A stretch of DNA of 64,000 nt from an uncultured Sphingomonadaceae bacterium. GTDB taxonomy: Bacteria > Pseudomonadota > Alphaproteobacteria > Sphingomonadales > Sphingomonadaceae. The notes beneath the pieces are model-generated. The model did no database searches. It was not told the origin of the DNA and was given only the letters and a program-made list of their open reading frames with translations. The DNA lies in NCBI GenBank assembly GCA_937996655.1, contig CALKUK010000013.1:124001-188000 (forward strand). The letters are read 5' to 3'. The translations under genes and the position numbers were made by a program. This document shows positions 26,032 through 34,505 of this stretch, piece by piece; positions within the stretch are counted from its first letter, which is position 1; the number at the start of each line of letters is the position of its first letter.

Positions 26032-27618
26032 CTAGTTCACCATGCGGGCATTTTCGCCCCAATAAGGAATGCGCAGCGCCTTCTTGTCCATCTTGCCTGC
26101 AGCCGTGCGCGGGATAGCATCCACAAAAGCGACAGACTTAGGTGCCTTCACGCCACCCAGGCGGGCCTTGCAATGGGCTATGATCGCCGCTTCATCGATG
26201 CCGTCGGCAACGACAATGGCATGGACCTGTTCGCCCCATTTTTCATGAGGAATGCCAATCACAGCGCATTCGCGCACCTCAGCAATCTCTGTGACAGCGG
26301 CCTCAACTTCTGAGGTGAAGACATTGAAACCGCCGGAGACGACCATGTCCTTCTTGCGGTCCACAATATAGAGGTAGCCGTCCTCATCGAACTTGCCGAC
26401 ATCACCCGTGTGATGCCAGCCGAACTTGCGGACTTCAGCGGTTTCCTCAGGCTTTTCGAAATAGCTGTGCGACACGAGCACGCCGCGCGCACAGATTTCA
26501 CCGGCTTCACCGAGCGGGACTTGATTGCCGTCGTCGTCAAGCAGAGCAACCTTGAGCGAACGTGTAACCTTGCCGCACGACGCCAACTTTTCGGGTGCTT
26601 CCTTGGCGAAGCGCGCGACATCTTCGGGCGGGAACCAGGCAACAATCATGGGACATTCAACCTGCCCATAGGATTGGCACATGCATGGGCCAAACACCTC
26701 GACCGCCTGACGCAGCTTTTCTGGGCTACAGGGGGAGCCGACGAGGATGAAGATGCGCAACGACGTATAGTTATGCTGGCCAATCTCCGGCGACGCCAGC
26801 AACTGATAGAGCGCGGTCGGCGGCAGATACATGTGGCTGATCTTGTAATGGTCGATCGCCTGCAGCACTTTCTCCGCATCAAACCCCGGCAGAATGACCT
26901 GCGTCGCCCCAAGGCTCATCGTCGAGAGCGCAATCGGGCCAGCTGCGTGGGTAATGGGCGCAGACACCAGCGCGACCGGATTGTCGGTGCGTCCGCCCAT
27001 CCCGTCTGCTGCGGTCTCGATCATCGTCCCCCAGCCAAGGTTGGTCACATTCGCGCCCTTGGACGGGCCGGTCGTGCCTCCCGTCGGGAAGATGCCAACC
27101 AGTTCATGCATATTGGCAAAGGCGTCGATTTCAGGCTCGACAAAGTCATCAGCCGTCACGCCGCCAATGAACTGATCGAGCGAGGGATCCCCGCCCCATT
27201 CATTATCCATCGGCTTGTCGATGCAGACAAACTTGTTGAGTGTCGGGCAGAGGCGGCGCAGCTGGGAAACCTCGTCCACCAAGCTTGAATGATAGAACAT
27301 CCAGTTGCAGCGGACATAGTTGATATATCCCGCATTGGCGTCGATGGCGTTGCGCGTATTGACCGGAATCCACTTCCCATTGGCGCGCCACATGGCGAGC
27401 AGCGCCACCAGCAACATGCCGCTGTTGGGACCGTAGAGAGCTAGAAGATCCTGATTTTTGAACCCATTCTTCTGCATTGCGGCGGCGATCTGTTCCGACA
27501 GCGCCTTCACTTCAGCAAAGGTCCATTGCTGGCCCGTCACAGTATCGATGATCGCCGTCCGGCTCGGCTTGCGGTCATGTCCGCGGTCAAAATAGTCGAT
27601 AGCGCGCATTGTCGGCAC
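26032..27618 (-). CDS. Acyl/aryl-CoA synthetase (AMP-forming)
   Basis: A 528-residue ANL-superfamily ligase. The phosphate loop reads PTGGTTGPSKG, the hinge motifs HHTGDVGKFDEDGYLYIVDRKKDM are intact, and the catalytic lysine region is RTAAGKMDKKAL. It would make a CoA thioester from a carboxylic acid. I use the GTG at 27618 (AGGAG 4 bp upstream); an in-frame ATG at 27609 is also possible but 13 bp from that site. A copy of the shared operator lies 15 bp upstream. Substrate unknown; a hydroxycinnamate or a dimer-derived acid is likely from context, and it is distinct from Fcs at 29121. Confidence 0.88.
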   Translation of the reverse strand: MPTMRAIDYFDRGHDRKPSRTAIIDTVTGQQWTFAEVKALSEQIAAAMQKNGFKNQDLLALYGPNSGMLLVALLAMWRANGKWIPVNTRNAIDANAGYINYVRCNWMFYHSSLVDEVSQLRRLCPTLNKFVCIDKPMDNEWGGDPSLDQFIGGVTADDFVEPEIDAFANMHELVGIFPTGGTTGPSKGANVTNLGWGTMIETAADGMGGRTDNPVALVSAPITHAAGPIALSTMSLGATQVILPGFDAEKVLQAIDHYKISHMYLPPTALYQLLASPEIGQHNYTSLRIFILVGSPCSPEKLRQAVEVFGPCMCQSYGQVECPMIVAWFPPEDVARFAKEAPEKLASCGKVTRSLKVALLDDDGNQVPLGEAGEICARGVLVSHSYFEKPEETAEVRKFGWHHTGDVGKFDEDGYLYIVDRKKDMVVSGGFNVFTSEVEAAVTEIAEVRECAVIGIPHEKWGEQVHAIVVADGIDEAAIIAHCKARLGGVKAPKSVAFVDAIPRTAAGKMDKKALRIPYWGENARMVN

Positions 27619-27632
27619 CCTGCTCCTGATGA

Positions 27633-27655
27633 TTTGTATGCAACACTTACGGCTA
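27633..27655 (+). promoter_or_regulatory. Regulon operator, site 2 (upstream of CoA ligase)
   Basis: TTTGTATGCAACACTTACGG plus CTA. The left arm and spacer are identical to the ligM-purU site at 45712 for the first 14 bases; the right arm is the most degenerate of the family (CTTACGG). It lies 15 bp from the ligase start, so binding would block the promoter or early elongation. Confidence 0.5.
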
Positions 27656-27701
27656 GGCGCCGCAAACCGTCAACTGTACGGAAGTGAAACGTGGCCGGTT
27701 T

Positions 27702-28124
27702 TTACCCGTTGGCAGAAGGCCAAAGCGCCAACAAAGCCGGTAGAAGATGGGCGCGATGTTCCTCGGGAATGCGATTGGTCAGCTCTGTTTCAAAAGCGTC
27801 AATCACGCCGCGTGCTTTTTGCGCCAGCTGCTGGCCCTCGTCGGTCAATTCCAGCCCCAAAGACCGCCCATCACTTGGCAGGCGCCGCACAAGTCCCCGC
27901 GCTTCCAGCCGCGCCGCAATCGGTGTCATGTTGGCCCGCTGGATGTCCAGCATGCGCCCAAGCGCACTTTGCGAAATGCCGGGGTTCGCGGCAACGATTT
28001 GCAGGATGGTCGCCTCCGAGGTCCGCAAGCCGAGCACTTCCATGCGTGCCGCAAATTCCGCCATCGCGGCGCCAGAGGCGCGGCGCAGAACATAACCTGG
28101 ATAGCGGAGCAGCGGATCATCCAT
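27702..28124 (-). CDS. MarR family regulator of the feruloyl-CoA genes (FerC-like by position)
   Basis: A 140-residue winged-helix repressor. The recognition region is ISQSALGRMLDIQRANMTPIAARLEARGLVRR, followed by the wing SDGRSLGLELT. It is divergent from ech-fcs with an 80-bp spacer that holds a perfect 7-N5-7 inverted repeat. In Sphingobium SYK-6 a MarR protein (FerC) represses ferBA and is released by feruloyl-CoA; the same arrangement here suggests the same role (inference from gene order and family). Confidence 0.88.
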   Translation of the reverse strand: MDDPLLRYPGYVLRRASGAAMAEFAARMEVLGLRTSEATILQIVAANPGISQSALGRMLDIQRANMTPIAARLEARGLVRRLPSDGRSLGLELTDEGQQLAQKARGVIDAFETELTNRIPEEHRAHLLPALLALWPSANG

Positions 28125-28165
28125 GGTGATCTGCTATCAATGGTGCTTGTCGTGCGCAATGCCGA

Positions 28166-28184
28166 ATGTTATAGATCATAACAT
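28166..28184. promoter_or_regulatory. 19-bp inverted repeat between MarR and ech, candidate MarR operator
   Basis: ATGTTAT-AGATC-ATAACAT: two perfect 7-bp arms around a 5-bp centre, 20 bp before the ech ATG. The layout (7-N5-7) equals that of the eight-site regulon element, but the arm sequence differs, so it is probably read by the adjacent MarR protein only. Confidence 0.7.
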
Positions 28185-28204
28185 AATTAGCAATGAGGTG
28201 AGCC

Positions 28205-29044
28205 ATGTCAGATCGTGCCGAAGAAGATACCGTTTCCTTTACCGTTGAAAACGACATTGCCTGGGTAAAGTTCAACCGCCCGGAAAAACGCAACTGCATG
28301 AGCCCAAAACTCAATCGTCAGATGAAGAAGGTTCTGGAAGACCTCGAATTCCGCGACGATGTAAAAGTCCTCGTGCTGACCGGTGAAGGCGAAGCCTGGA
28401 CCGCGGGCATGGATTTGAAGGAATATTTCCGAGATACCGAAGCCTTGGGCCTTTGCGCAATCCGTAAGTCACAGCGTGAAAGCTATGGGTGGTTTGAACG
28501 CCTGCGCTGGTATGAAAAGCCGACCATCGCCATGATCAACGGATGGTGCTTTGGCGGCGGCTATGGCCCCCTGTTCGGATGCGACATCGCGATTGCAAGC
28601 GAAGACGCGCAGTTCGGTCTTTCCGAAATCAACTGGGGCATCCTGCCCGGCGGCGGCGCGTCAAAGGTGGCGCAGGAGCTCATGCCATTCCGCAAGGCCA
28701 TGTATCACGCGATGATGGGCGAAAACCTGTCCGGCAAGCAGGCCGAAGCCCAAGGTCTGGTGACAGAAGCCGTTCCGGCAGACAAGCTGCACGCCCGCGT
28801 TCTTGAAATCGCTAACGTCCTCAAGAAGAAGGACGGCCACGCCCTGCGTGCCACCAAGTGGACCATGCGCCGCATGGTCGACATGACCTATGACAATGGC
28901 TTGGAATATCAGATCCGCGCACAGGAAGCCTTGCACAGCTTTGGTGGCGCTGCCGCGCGCAAGGAAGCCACGCGTCAGTTCCTTGACGAAAAGAGCTTCA
29001 AGCCCGGCCTTGAAACGTTCGACGTGAACAAGGTGAAGTCATAA
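28205..29044 (+). CDS. ech: Feruloyl/p-hydroxycinnamoyl-CoA hydratase-lyase
   Basis: A 279-residue crotonase-fold enzyme that hydrates feruloyl-CoA and cleaves it to vanillin and acetyl-CoA. It matches the known HCHL family along its length: GEAWTAGMDLKEYFR with Met69, INGWCFGGGYGPLFGCDIAIA forming the oxyanion hole, and FGLSEINWGI with the catalytic Glu141. The ending FLDEKSFKPGLETF is also diagnostic. GAGGTGAGCC precedes the ATG. With fcs 76 bp downstream it forms the CoA-dependent, non-beta-oxidative ferulate pathway (ferB-ferA order as in SYK-6). Confidence 0.95.
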   Translation: MSDRAEEDTVSFTVENDIAWVKFNRPEKRNCMSPKLNRQMKKVLEDLEFRDDVKVLVLTGEGEAWTAGMDLKEYFRDTEALGLCAIRKSQRESYGWFERLRWYEKPTIAMINGWCFGGGYGPLFGCDIAIASEDAQFGLSEINWGILPGGGASKVAQELMPFRKAMYHAMMGENLSGKQAEAQGLVTEAVPADKLHARVLEIANVLKKKDGHALRATKWTMRRMVDMTYDNGLEYQIRAQEALHSFGGAAARKEATRQFLDEKSFKPGLETFDVNKVKS

Positions 29045-29120
29045 GACGTGCTTGGAGTTCCGTCATTGGCGGGACCCCACCCCTTTCTGCCCCTCTCCAA
29101 ATGTAAGGCCCGCCCCTTCC

Positions 29121-30623
29121 ATGACCTTTTGCGATCCCATCTACACCCACGCTCGTGCCAACCCGAACGCACTGGCCATTGTTGATCTGGAAAGCGAACG
29201 GCGCTGGACCTATGGCGAGCTTGACCAGGCGGTTGATCGCTTAGCGGCATGGATCGTTTCCGAATTCGGCCCGAACAGCGGGGTGCGCCTCGCAACACTT
29301 TCCAAGAATTGCGCAGAGATGCTCGTCCTTCAGCACGCAGGGACGCGCGCAGGCTCCATCTTTGTGCCGTTCAATTGGCGGCTTGCGAGCGCGGAAATCG
29401 ATGCGCTGGCGGCGGATGCCGAGCCCGAAATCGTCTTTCATGATCCCGAATTCGCCCCGCCATCGGCAGCACGTCGCGCCATGGCGACGGCGGACGTGTT
29501 GGCCCTCGGTCAGGCCGGCGCAAAGCCCTGCCGCGATGCGCGCCGCGCCTTTGGCGATGTGGCGACCTTCCTCTACACATCCGGAACCAGCGGTCGGCCC
29601 AAGGGCGTCATGCTGTCTGAAGAGAATGCCTTTTGGGGGTGTGCCAACTTCATCTACGGCAATGACGTGACAATGCGCAGCGTATTCCTGTGCGACATGC
29701 CGCTCTTCCACACAGCCGGCCTTTATGCCGCCGCACGCTCCCCCATTCAGGCGGGCGCGACGCTCCTTATTTCCAAGGGCTTTGATCCCGTCCAGACGCT
29801 AGAACGGATGACCGATCCCGCCTTGGGCGTCACCCATTATTTCTCGGTTCCGCAGATGGCGGCCACGCTTTGGAACCAGCCAAGCTTTGCCCCGGAAAAG
29901 CTACGCAACATCGTCAGCTGGGCCATTGGCGGGGCCCCCAACCCGAAGGCACAATCAGAGCGGTTCGTAAATGCGGGCGTCCGCATTTCCGAAGGCTTTG
30001 GCATGTCGGAAACTGGGTCCAACTTTGCCATGCCCGCGCACGATCTGCCCACGCTGTTGCGCAAGGCGGGAAGCTGTGGCCTGCCGCTGATGACGGTTGA
30101 AACAAAGATTGTTGATGATGAGGGCAATGAAGTCCCCACAGGTGAGCGTGGGGAGCTTCTGGTCCGTGGACCCTGCGTGGCGCTCGGCTATTGGAAGCAG
30201 CCCGGGCTGACAGCCAAGGCCTTTGTCGAAGGCTGGTTCGTTACCGGCGACGCCGCGATGCGGGATGAGGAAGGCTTTTTCTACATCGTTGACCGCAAGA
30301 AGGACATGTACATCTCCGGCGGGGAAAACGTCTATCCGGCAGAAGTCGAAGCTGCGCTCGCCGAGCTGACCTCCATCGGCGAATGCGCCGTGGTTGGCGT
30401 GCCGGATGAGCGCTGGGGCGAAGTGGGGCGCGCCTATGTCATCCCCGTCCCCGGCCAGACGATCACTTCAGAAGAGGTGATTGCCCACTGCACCGCCCGG
30501 CTCGCCAAGTTCAAAGTCCCCAAGACCGCAGTCGTGACAGACGGTATTCCGCGCACGGCCTCCGGCAAGGTGCAAAAACACCTGCTGCGTGCCCGCGCGC
30601 TGGAAGAACTCGGCCTCGCCTGA
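29121..30623 (+). CDS. fcs: Feruloyl-CoA synthetase (hydroxycinnamate-CoA ligase)
   Basis: A 500-residue AMP-forming ligase. The phosphate loop is TSGTSGRPKG, followed by SEGFGMSETGS, the hinge TGDAAMRDEEGFFYIVDRKKDM and the catalytic RTASGKVQKHLL. Placement directly behind ech identifies it as the feruloyl-CoA synthetase (FerA/Fcs). The ATG at 29121 has only a poor ribosome site, and the frame is open further upstream without a better start. It converges on an MFS gene, with a strong hairpin between them. Confidence 0.88.
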   Translation: MTFCDPIYTHARANPNALAIVDLESERRWTYGELDQAVDRLAAWIVSEFGPNSGVRLATLSKNCAEMLVLQHAGTRAGSIFVPFNWRLASAEIDALAADAEPEIVFHDPEFAPPSAARRAMATADVLALGQAGAKPCRDARRAFGDVATFLYTSGTSGRPKGVMLSEENAFWGCANFIYGNDVTMRSVFLCDMPLFHTAGLYAAARSPIQAGATLLISKGFDPVQTLERMTDPALGVTHYFSVPQMAATLWNQPSFAPEKLRNIVSWAIGGAPNPKAQSERFVNAGVRISEGFGMSETGSNFAMPAHDLPTLLRKAGSCGLPLMTVETKIVDDEGNEVPTGERGELLVRGPCVALGYWKQPGLTAKAFVEGWFVTGDAAMRDEEGFFYIVDRKKDMYISGGENVYPAEVEAALAELTSIGECAVVGVPDERWGEVGRAYVIPVPGQTITSEEVIAHCTARLAKFKVPKTAVVTDGIPRTASGKVQKHLLRARALEELGLA

Positions 30624-30633
30624 TCCCGCTTCT

Positions 30634-30667
30634 GCGGGAGGACCGGTCAGTCCACCGGTTCTCCCGC
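30634..30667. terminator. Hairpin between convergent fcs and MFS genes
   Basis: A 13-bp stem with one G-T pair, GCGGGAGGACCGG (30634-30646) with CCGGTTCTCCCGC (30655-30667), loop TCAGTCCA. A smaller CCCGC/GCGGG hairpin overlaps its left side. No T tract follows in either direction, and the right arm lies inside the last codons of the MFS gene, so it is either a T-less bidirectional terminator or an mRNA-stabilising hairpin. Confidence 0.6.
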
Positions 30668-32008
30668 AATCGCGTCGGCCATTTCGGCATCTGCGTCGCG
30701 GATGGGCAAGAGCAAGAACAGGACGAGAGCGACTGCTGAGCCCAAGCCCATCAGGAACGACACGAGCATCAGCTCATCATTGCCGAACAGCTTAAACAGG
30801 AAGCCAGCAATGATTGGGGACCCCGCGGCCCCCAAACGCCCCACGCCGAGCACGAAGCCAGCACCTGTCGCCCGCGCATGCGCCGGAAAACCGATCGCAA
30901 AGGCGGAATAATAGCCCACGATTGCTGCGTTGGTGAAGAACATCGACAGGATCGCTGCAGCGCGCCAGCCCCACAGGCTATCGAAACCCGTTCCAAAGAA
31001 GGTCACGGCGGCAATACCCAAAAGCAGCGAGGCGATGGTCGGAGCCTTGATGCCCCAGCGTTTCATCAGGAAGCCAAAGAGCAATCCACCCAGTGCGCCA
31101 CCGATATTGGCATAGGTCAAAACACTTGCCGCTTCAGGCTGGGTGTAGCCCGGCGGATAGTCCGCCACGATCTTCACCGCCCATTTGAGGATGTAGTAGA
31201 AGGTGATGGTGTGAAACATATAGCCGAACGCCAGCATCAGCGTAACCGGCCTGAGGCGCGGATTGGAAAGGATTTCCGAAACCTTCGGCTTGGCCGCACC
31301 CGCAACAATGGCAGGAAGCGCAGCAATTGCCGTCTTGCCATAGGCGGCGAGCGTCCGGTTGATCTTCTCCAGCGCATTGGCTGGCCGGGCCGCATTCAAG
31401 AAAGCTGTCGTTTCGGGCACGAAGATCAACACAATCGGGATCATGATTGCCGTCACAACCGCGCCAAAGAGGAACACGGCGCGCCAATCATAAACCTGCA
31501 GGAGCCAGGTCTGCGCGGCAAAGCCACCGATGACGCCCCCTAAAGGATAGCCGATCACGTAGATCGCCATGGACAGGCTGCGGCCTGCCTTGCTGGTGCT
31601 CTCCGCCGTCACTGCATTGGTTGCCGCCAACATTCCGCCGATGCCAAGCCCGGTTACGAACCGCCAGAGGGTAAGGTGTGAGACGCCATCAGCCGCATGC
31701 GCCATGTACATGCCCAATGCCATAACGATGAGGCAGGCCAACATGGCCGGCTTCCGCCCCAGCTTGTCGGCGATTCCCCCAAGCACGATGGAGCCGAAGC
31801 CCATACCCACCAGCTCCGCCGACAAGACAACACCCAAGGCCTCGCGCGAAACGCCCCATTCCTTGGAAATGCCGGGTGCGGCAAAGGCACTCGACAAGAC
31901 GTCAAAGCCATCGAGCGCATTGAGCGCGACCATGATGGCGACGACAACATATTGCCGCCAGTTCATTCGATTGTTGTCGAGTATGCGTTGCGGATCCTGC
32001 TCGCTCAT
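30647..32008 (-). CDS. Aromatic acid:H+ symporter (MFS, AAHS family, PcaK-like)
   Basis: A 453-residue, twelve-segment MFS protein. The first membrane segment has ALDGFDVLSSAFAAPGI, the DGxD motif required for transport in PcaK/BenK-type carriers, and the 2-3 loop has GGIADKLGRKPAM. A long central loop lies between segments 6 and 7 (about residues 205-245). It lies between the ferulate genes and the next MarR gene, 22 bp in front of it on the same strand, so the MarR gene and this carrier may be one transcript. The likely cargo is an aromatic acid such as vanillate or ferulate. Confidence 0.9.
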   Translation of the reverse strand: MSEQDPQRILDNNRMNWRQYVVVAIMVALNALDGFDVLSSAFAAPGISKEWGVSREALGVVLSAELVGMGFGSIVLGGIADKLGRKPAMLACLIVMALGMYMAHAADGVSHLTLWRFVTGLGIGGMLAATNAVTAESTSKAGRSLSMAIYVIGYPLGGVIGGFAAQTWLLQVYDWRAVFLFGAVVTAIMIPIVLIFVPETTAFLNAARPANALEKINRTLAAYGKTAIAALPAIVAGAAKPKVSEILSNPRLRPVTLMLAFGYMFHTITFYYILKWAVKIVADYPPGYTQPEAASVLTYANIGGALGGLLFGFLMKRWGIKAPTIASLLLGIAAVTFFGTGFDSLWGWRAAAILSMFFTNAAIVGYYSAFAIGFPAHARATGAGFVLGVGRLGAAGSPIIAGFLFKLFGNDELMLVSFLMGLGSAVALVLFLLLPIRDADAEMADAIAGEPVD

Positions 32009-32030
32009 GCTTCTTCTCCCCTGCTGCCTG

Positions 32031-32504
32031 CTATTCGTGAATGCGGGTCAGCAACTCTATCAATTTCCCGACTTCCTTGTCGGTAAAGCGCGATTTCAGC
32101 CAATTTTCGTGGTCGAGAATGGCCTGTTTGGCGACGCGCAGCATTTCCTTGCCGGCGTCGGTCAAGTTGAGGGTCTGCTTGCGCCCGTCCGTTTCGGACT
32201 TGCCGCGCATCAACAGGTGACGCGCCTCCAACCGGTTGATGATGGCCATTGTTGTCGCACGGTCCATGCGCATGCGGTGGGCCAAATCGGTCTGGGCGAT
32301 ATCTGGATGATCATCCACCAGCCATAGCACCGACACCTGCTTTTGCGTCAGATCAAGGTCGGTAAACGTTTCCGTGAAATGCCGATAAACGGCGCCATGT
32401 GCCAAACGAATGTGGAAGCCCACAATGTTGCGGATTTCGCCGATATCATCATCGCCCTCAATCGGCGGCGTCGTCATGACCAGCGTTTCTTTTGTTCTTG
32501 CCAT
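32031..32504 (-). CDS. MarR family transcriptional regulator
   Basis: A 157-residue winged-helix protein (DLTQKQVSVLWLVDDHPDIAQTDLAHRMRMDRATTMAIINRLEARHL, then wing SETDGRKQTLNLT). I start at ATG 32504 (MARTKE), with GAGG 7 bp upstream; another ATG lies 6 bp earlier. It is divergent from the lignostilbene-dioxygenase gene, with an operator-family site between them. Auto-regulation plus control of the other seven sites makes it one of two in-window candidates for the regulon repressor (the other is at 57459). Confidence 0.9.
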   Translation of the reverse strand: MARTKETLVMTTPPIEGDDDIGEIRNIVGFHIRLAHGAVYRHFTETFTDLDLTQKQVSVLWLVDDHPDIAQTDLAHRMRMDRATTMAIINRLEARHLLMRGKSETDGRKQTLNLTDAGKEMLRVAKQAILDHENWLKSRFTDKEVGKLIELLTRIHE

Positions 32505-32519
32505 CAACATCCCTCGGCG

Positions 32520-32542
32520 CAATTGTTAGTGTAACTTACAAA
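32520..32542 (-). promoter_or_regulatory. Regulon operator, site 3 (MarR / carotenoid-oxygenase divergent region)
   Basis: On the minus strand: TTTGTAAGTTACACTAACAA plus TTG. It has the family core TTGTAAG-N5-CTAACAA. It lies 15 bp from the MarR start and 20 bp from the dioxygenase start, so one site could control both directions. Confidence 0.6.
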
Positions 32543-32562
32543 CAGAGTCGAGAGGTTGCCCC

Positions 32563-34047
32563 ATGGCACAGTTTCCGCAGACCCCGTCCTTCTCGGGCTT
32601 CAACGCGCCGTCGCGCATCGAGGCCGACATTGCGGACCTGGCCTTTGAAGGCACCATCCCCCCTGAACTCAACGGTGCCTTCTACCGCGTTCAGCCTGAT
32701 CCGCAATTCCCGCCGCGAATGGACGATGACATCTCCTTCAACGGAGACGGGATGATCACCCGGTTTCATATTCATGACGGTCAGTGCGACTTCCGCCAAC
32801 GCTGGGCGAAGACCGATAAGTGGAAGCTGGAAAATGAAGCCGGCAAAGCCCTTTTCGGGTCCTATCGGAACCCGTTGACCGATGATGAGAACGTGAAAGG
32901 TAAAATCCGGGGCACAGCGAATACGAACGCCTGGATACACGGCGGCAAGCTCTATGCCCTGAAGGAAGACAGTCCGGCGTTGGTCATGGACCCGGCCTCG
33001 ATGGAGACCGAAGGCTTTACCCATTTCTTCAATGACAGCACCGGCCAGAAAATGACCGGCCAAACCTTCACGGCCCACCCAAAGATTGACCCAAAAACCG
33101 GCAACATGATTGCGTTTGGCTACGCAGCATCCGGCCTGTGCACGGATGATTGCACCTTTTACGAAGTGACGCCCGAGGGCGAACTGGTCCACGAAATCTG
33201 GTTCAAAGCGCCCTATTACTGCATGATGCACGACTTCGGGATTACCGAGGATTATGCCGTGTTCAACGTGATGCCCAGCATCGGCAGTTGGGAACGGCTC
33301 GAAAAAGGCCTGCCCCATTTCGGCTTTGATACGTCCATGCCAGTCTATCTCGGCGTGCTTCCACGGAAAGCCGGGGCGACCGGCGATGACATCCGCTGGT
33401 TCAAAACCGGCAACAGCTTCAACAGCCATGTCATGAACGCGTTTCAAGAAGGAACGAAGGTCCATTTCGACATCCCTGTCGCAAAGAACAACATGTTCCC
33501 CTTCTTCCCCGATGTGAACGGTGCGCCATTCAACGGACAGGAAGCGATGAGCTATCTCACCCGCTGGACCGTTGATATGGCGAGTAACAGCGACGCCTTT
33601 GAAAGCGAAGTCCAGTTGACCCAGACGGCTGGTGAATTTCCCCGCATCGATGATCGCTTCGCTGGCCTACCCTATCGATATGGCTGGATGCTGGAGATGG
33701 ATTACCGTCGTCCCGTCGAGCTGAAGGGCGGGAGCGCCGGCGGGCTGTTGATGAACTGCCTGTGCCTGATCGACCACCAGACCAAGCAGGAACAGCATTG
33801 GTGGTGTGGCCCTGTCTCGTCGCTGCAGGAACCCTGCTTCATCCCGCGCAGCAAGGATGCGCCGGAAGGCGATGGCTGGATTGTCCAGATCTGCAACCGC
33901 CTGGAAGAACATCGCAGCGACCTGCTGCTGTTCGACGCACTCGACATTGAGAAAGGGCCCATTGCGACGATCAACATCCCCATCCGGATGCGCTTTGGCC
34001 TTCACGGCAACTGGGCCGACGCCGATGTGATCGGACTGGCGGCATGA
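32563..34047 (+). CDS. Carotenoid-cleavage-type dioxygenase, lignostilbene alpha,beta-dioxygenase family
   Basis: A 494-residue seven-bladed beta-propeller oxygenase. The four iron-binding histidines are visible at His172 (FTAHPKID), His223 (CMMHDFG), His289 (FNSHVMN) and His481 (FGLHGNW). Bacterial lignostilbene dioxygenases are this length and lack the plant plastid extensions. They split the central double bond of lignostilbene, giving two aldehydes such as vanillin. GAGAGG precedes the ATG, and the stop overlaps the DUF3237 gene by ATGA. The lignin-linked neighbours favour a stilbene over a carotenoid or resveratrol substrate. Confidence 0.88.
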   Translation: MAQFPQTPSFSGFNAPSRIEADIADLAFEGTIPPELNGAFYRVQPDPQFPPRMDDDISFNGDGMITRFHIHDGQCDFRQRWAKTDKWKLENEAGKALFGSYRNPLTDDENVKGKIRGTANTNAWIHGGKLYALKEDSPALVMDPASMETEGFTHFFNDSTGQKMTGQTFTAHPKIDPKTGNMIAFGYAASGLCTDDCTFYEVTPEGELVHEIWFKAPYYCMMHDFGITEDYAVFNVMPSIGSWERLEKGLPHFGFDTSMPVYLGVLPRKAGATGDDIRWFKTGNSFNSHVMNAFQEGTKVHFDIPVAKNNMFPFFPDVNGAPFNGQEAMSYLTRWTVDMASNSDAFESEVQLTQTAGEFPRIDDRFAGLPYRYGWMLEMDYRRPVELKGGSAGGLLMNCLCLIDHQTKQEQHWWCGPVSSLQEPCFIPRSKDAPEGDGWIVQICNRLEEHRSDLLLFDALDIEKGPIATINIPIRMRFGLHGNWADADVIGLAA

Positions 34048-34505
34048 TCAAGCCAGAGCTCGAATTCGTCTATGAAGCCGAAGGTAGCCTTGGCGCGCCG
34101 ATCCCCATTGGCGATACGCCCGATGGCACGCGGCGCGTCATCCCCATATTTGAAGGGGGGCGGGTTGAAGGTCCGCTGATCAAAGGAGCCTTAATGGGCA
34201 ATGCCGCAGACTGGCAATTGACCCGCTCCGATGGCGTGACCGTCGCCGATGCGATTTATGCGCTGAAAACCGACGATGGCGTGGTCATTCAAATCCGCAA
34301 CAAAGGCCTGCGCCATGGTCCACGCGACGTCATGGCGCGGCTTGCTGCAGGAGACCCGGTGGATCCTGCAGAATATTATTTCCGCACCGTGCCGGAATTC
34401 ATTGCGCCCGCCGGTAAATATGACTGGATGAACAAAAGCATCTTCGTATGTTCCGGCGCGCGTTATCCGGCAGGCATCAAGCTCTGGGTCTGGCGGGTCC
34501 TCTAA
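34044..34505 (+). CDS. DUF3237 family protein
   Basis: A 153-residue protein of the DUF3237 family (probable beta-barrel). The conserved RIPIFEGGRVEGPLIKG-type stretch is present as RRVIPIFEGGRVEGPLIKGA, and the C terminus has the usual WMNKSIFVCSGARY. DUF3237 genes are common in aromatic and lignin catabolic clusters, but I know of no firm biochemical role. It is translationally coupled to the dioxygenase by ATGA and ends exactly one base before the stop of the convergent MFS gene. Confidence 0.85.
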   Translation: MIKPELEFVYEAEGSLGAPIPIGDTPDGTRRVIPIFEGGRVEGPLIKGALMGNAADWQLTRSDGVTVADAIYALKTDDGVVIQIRNKGLRHGPRDVMARLAAGDPVDPAEYYFRTVPEFIAPAGKYDWMNKSIFVCSGARYPAGIKLWVWRVL

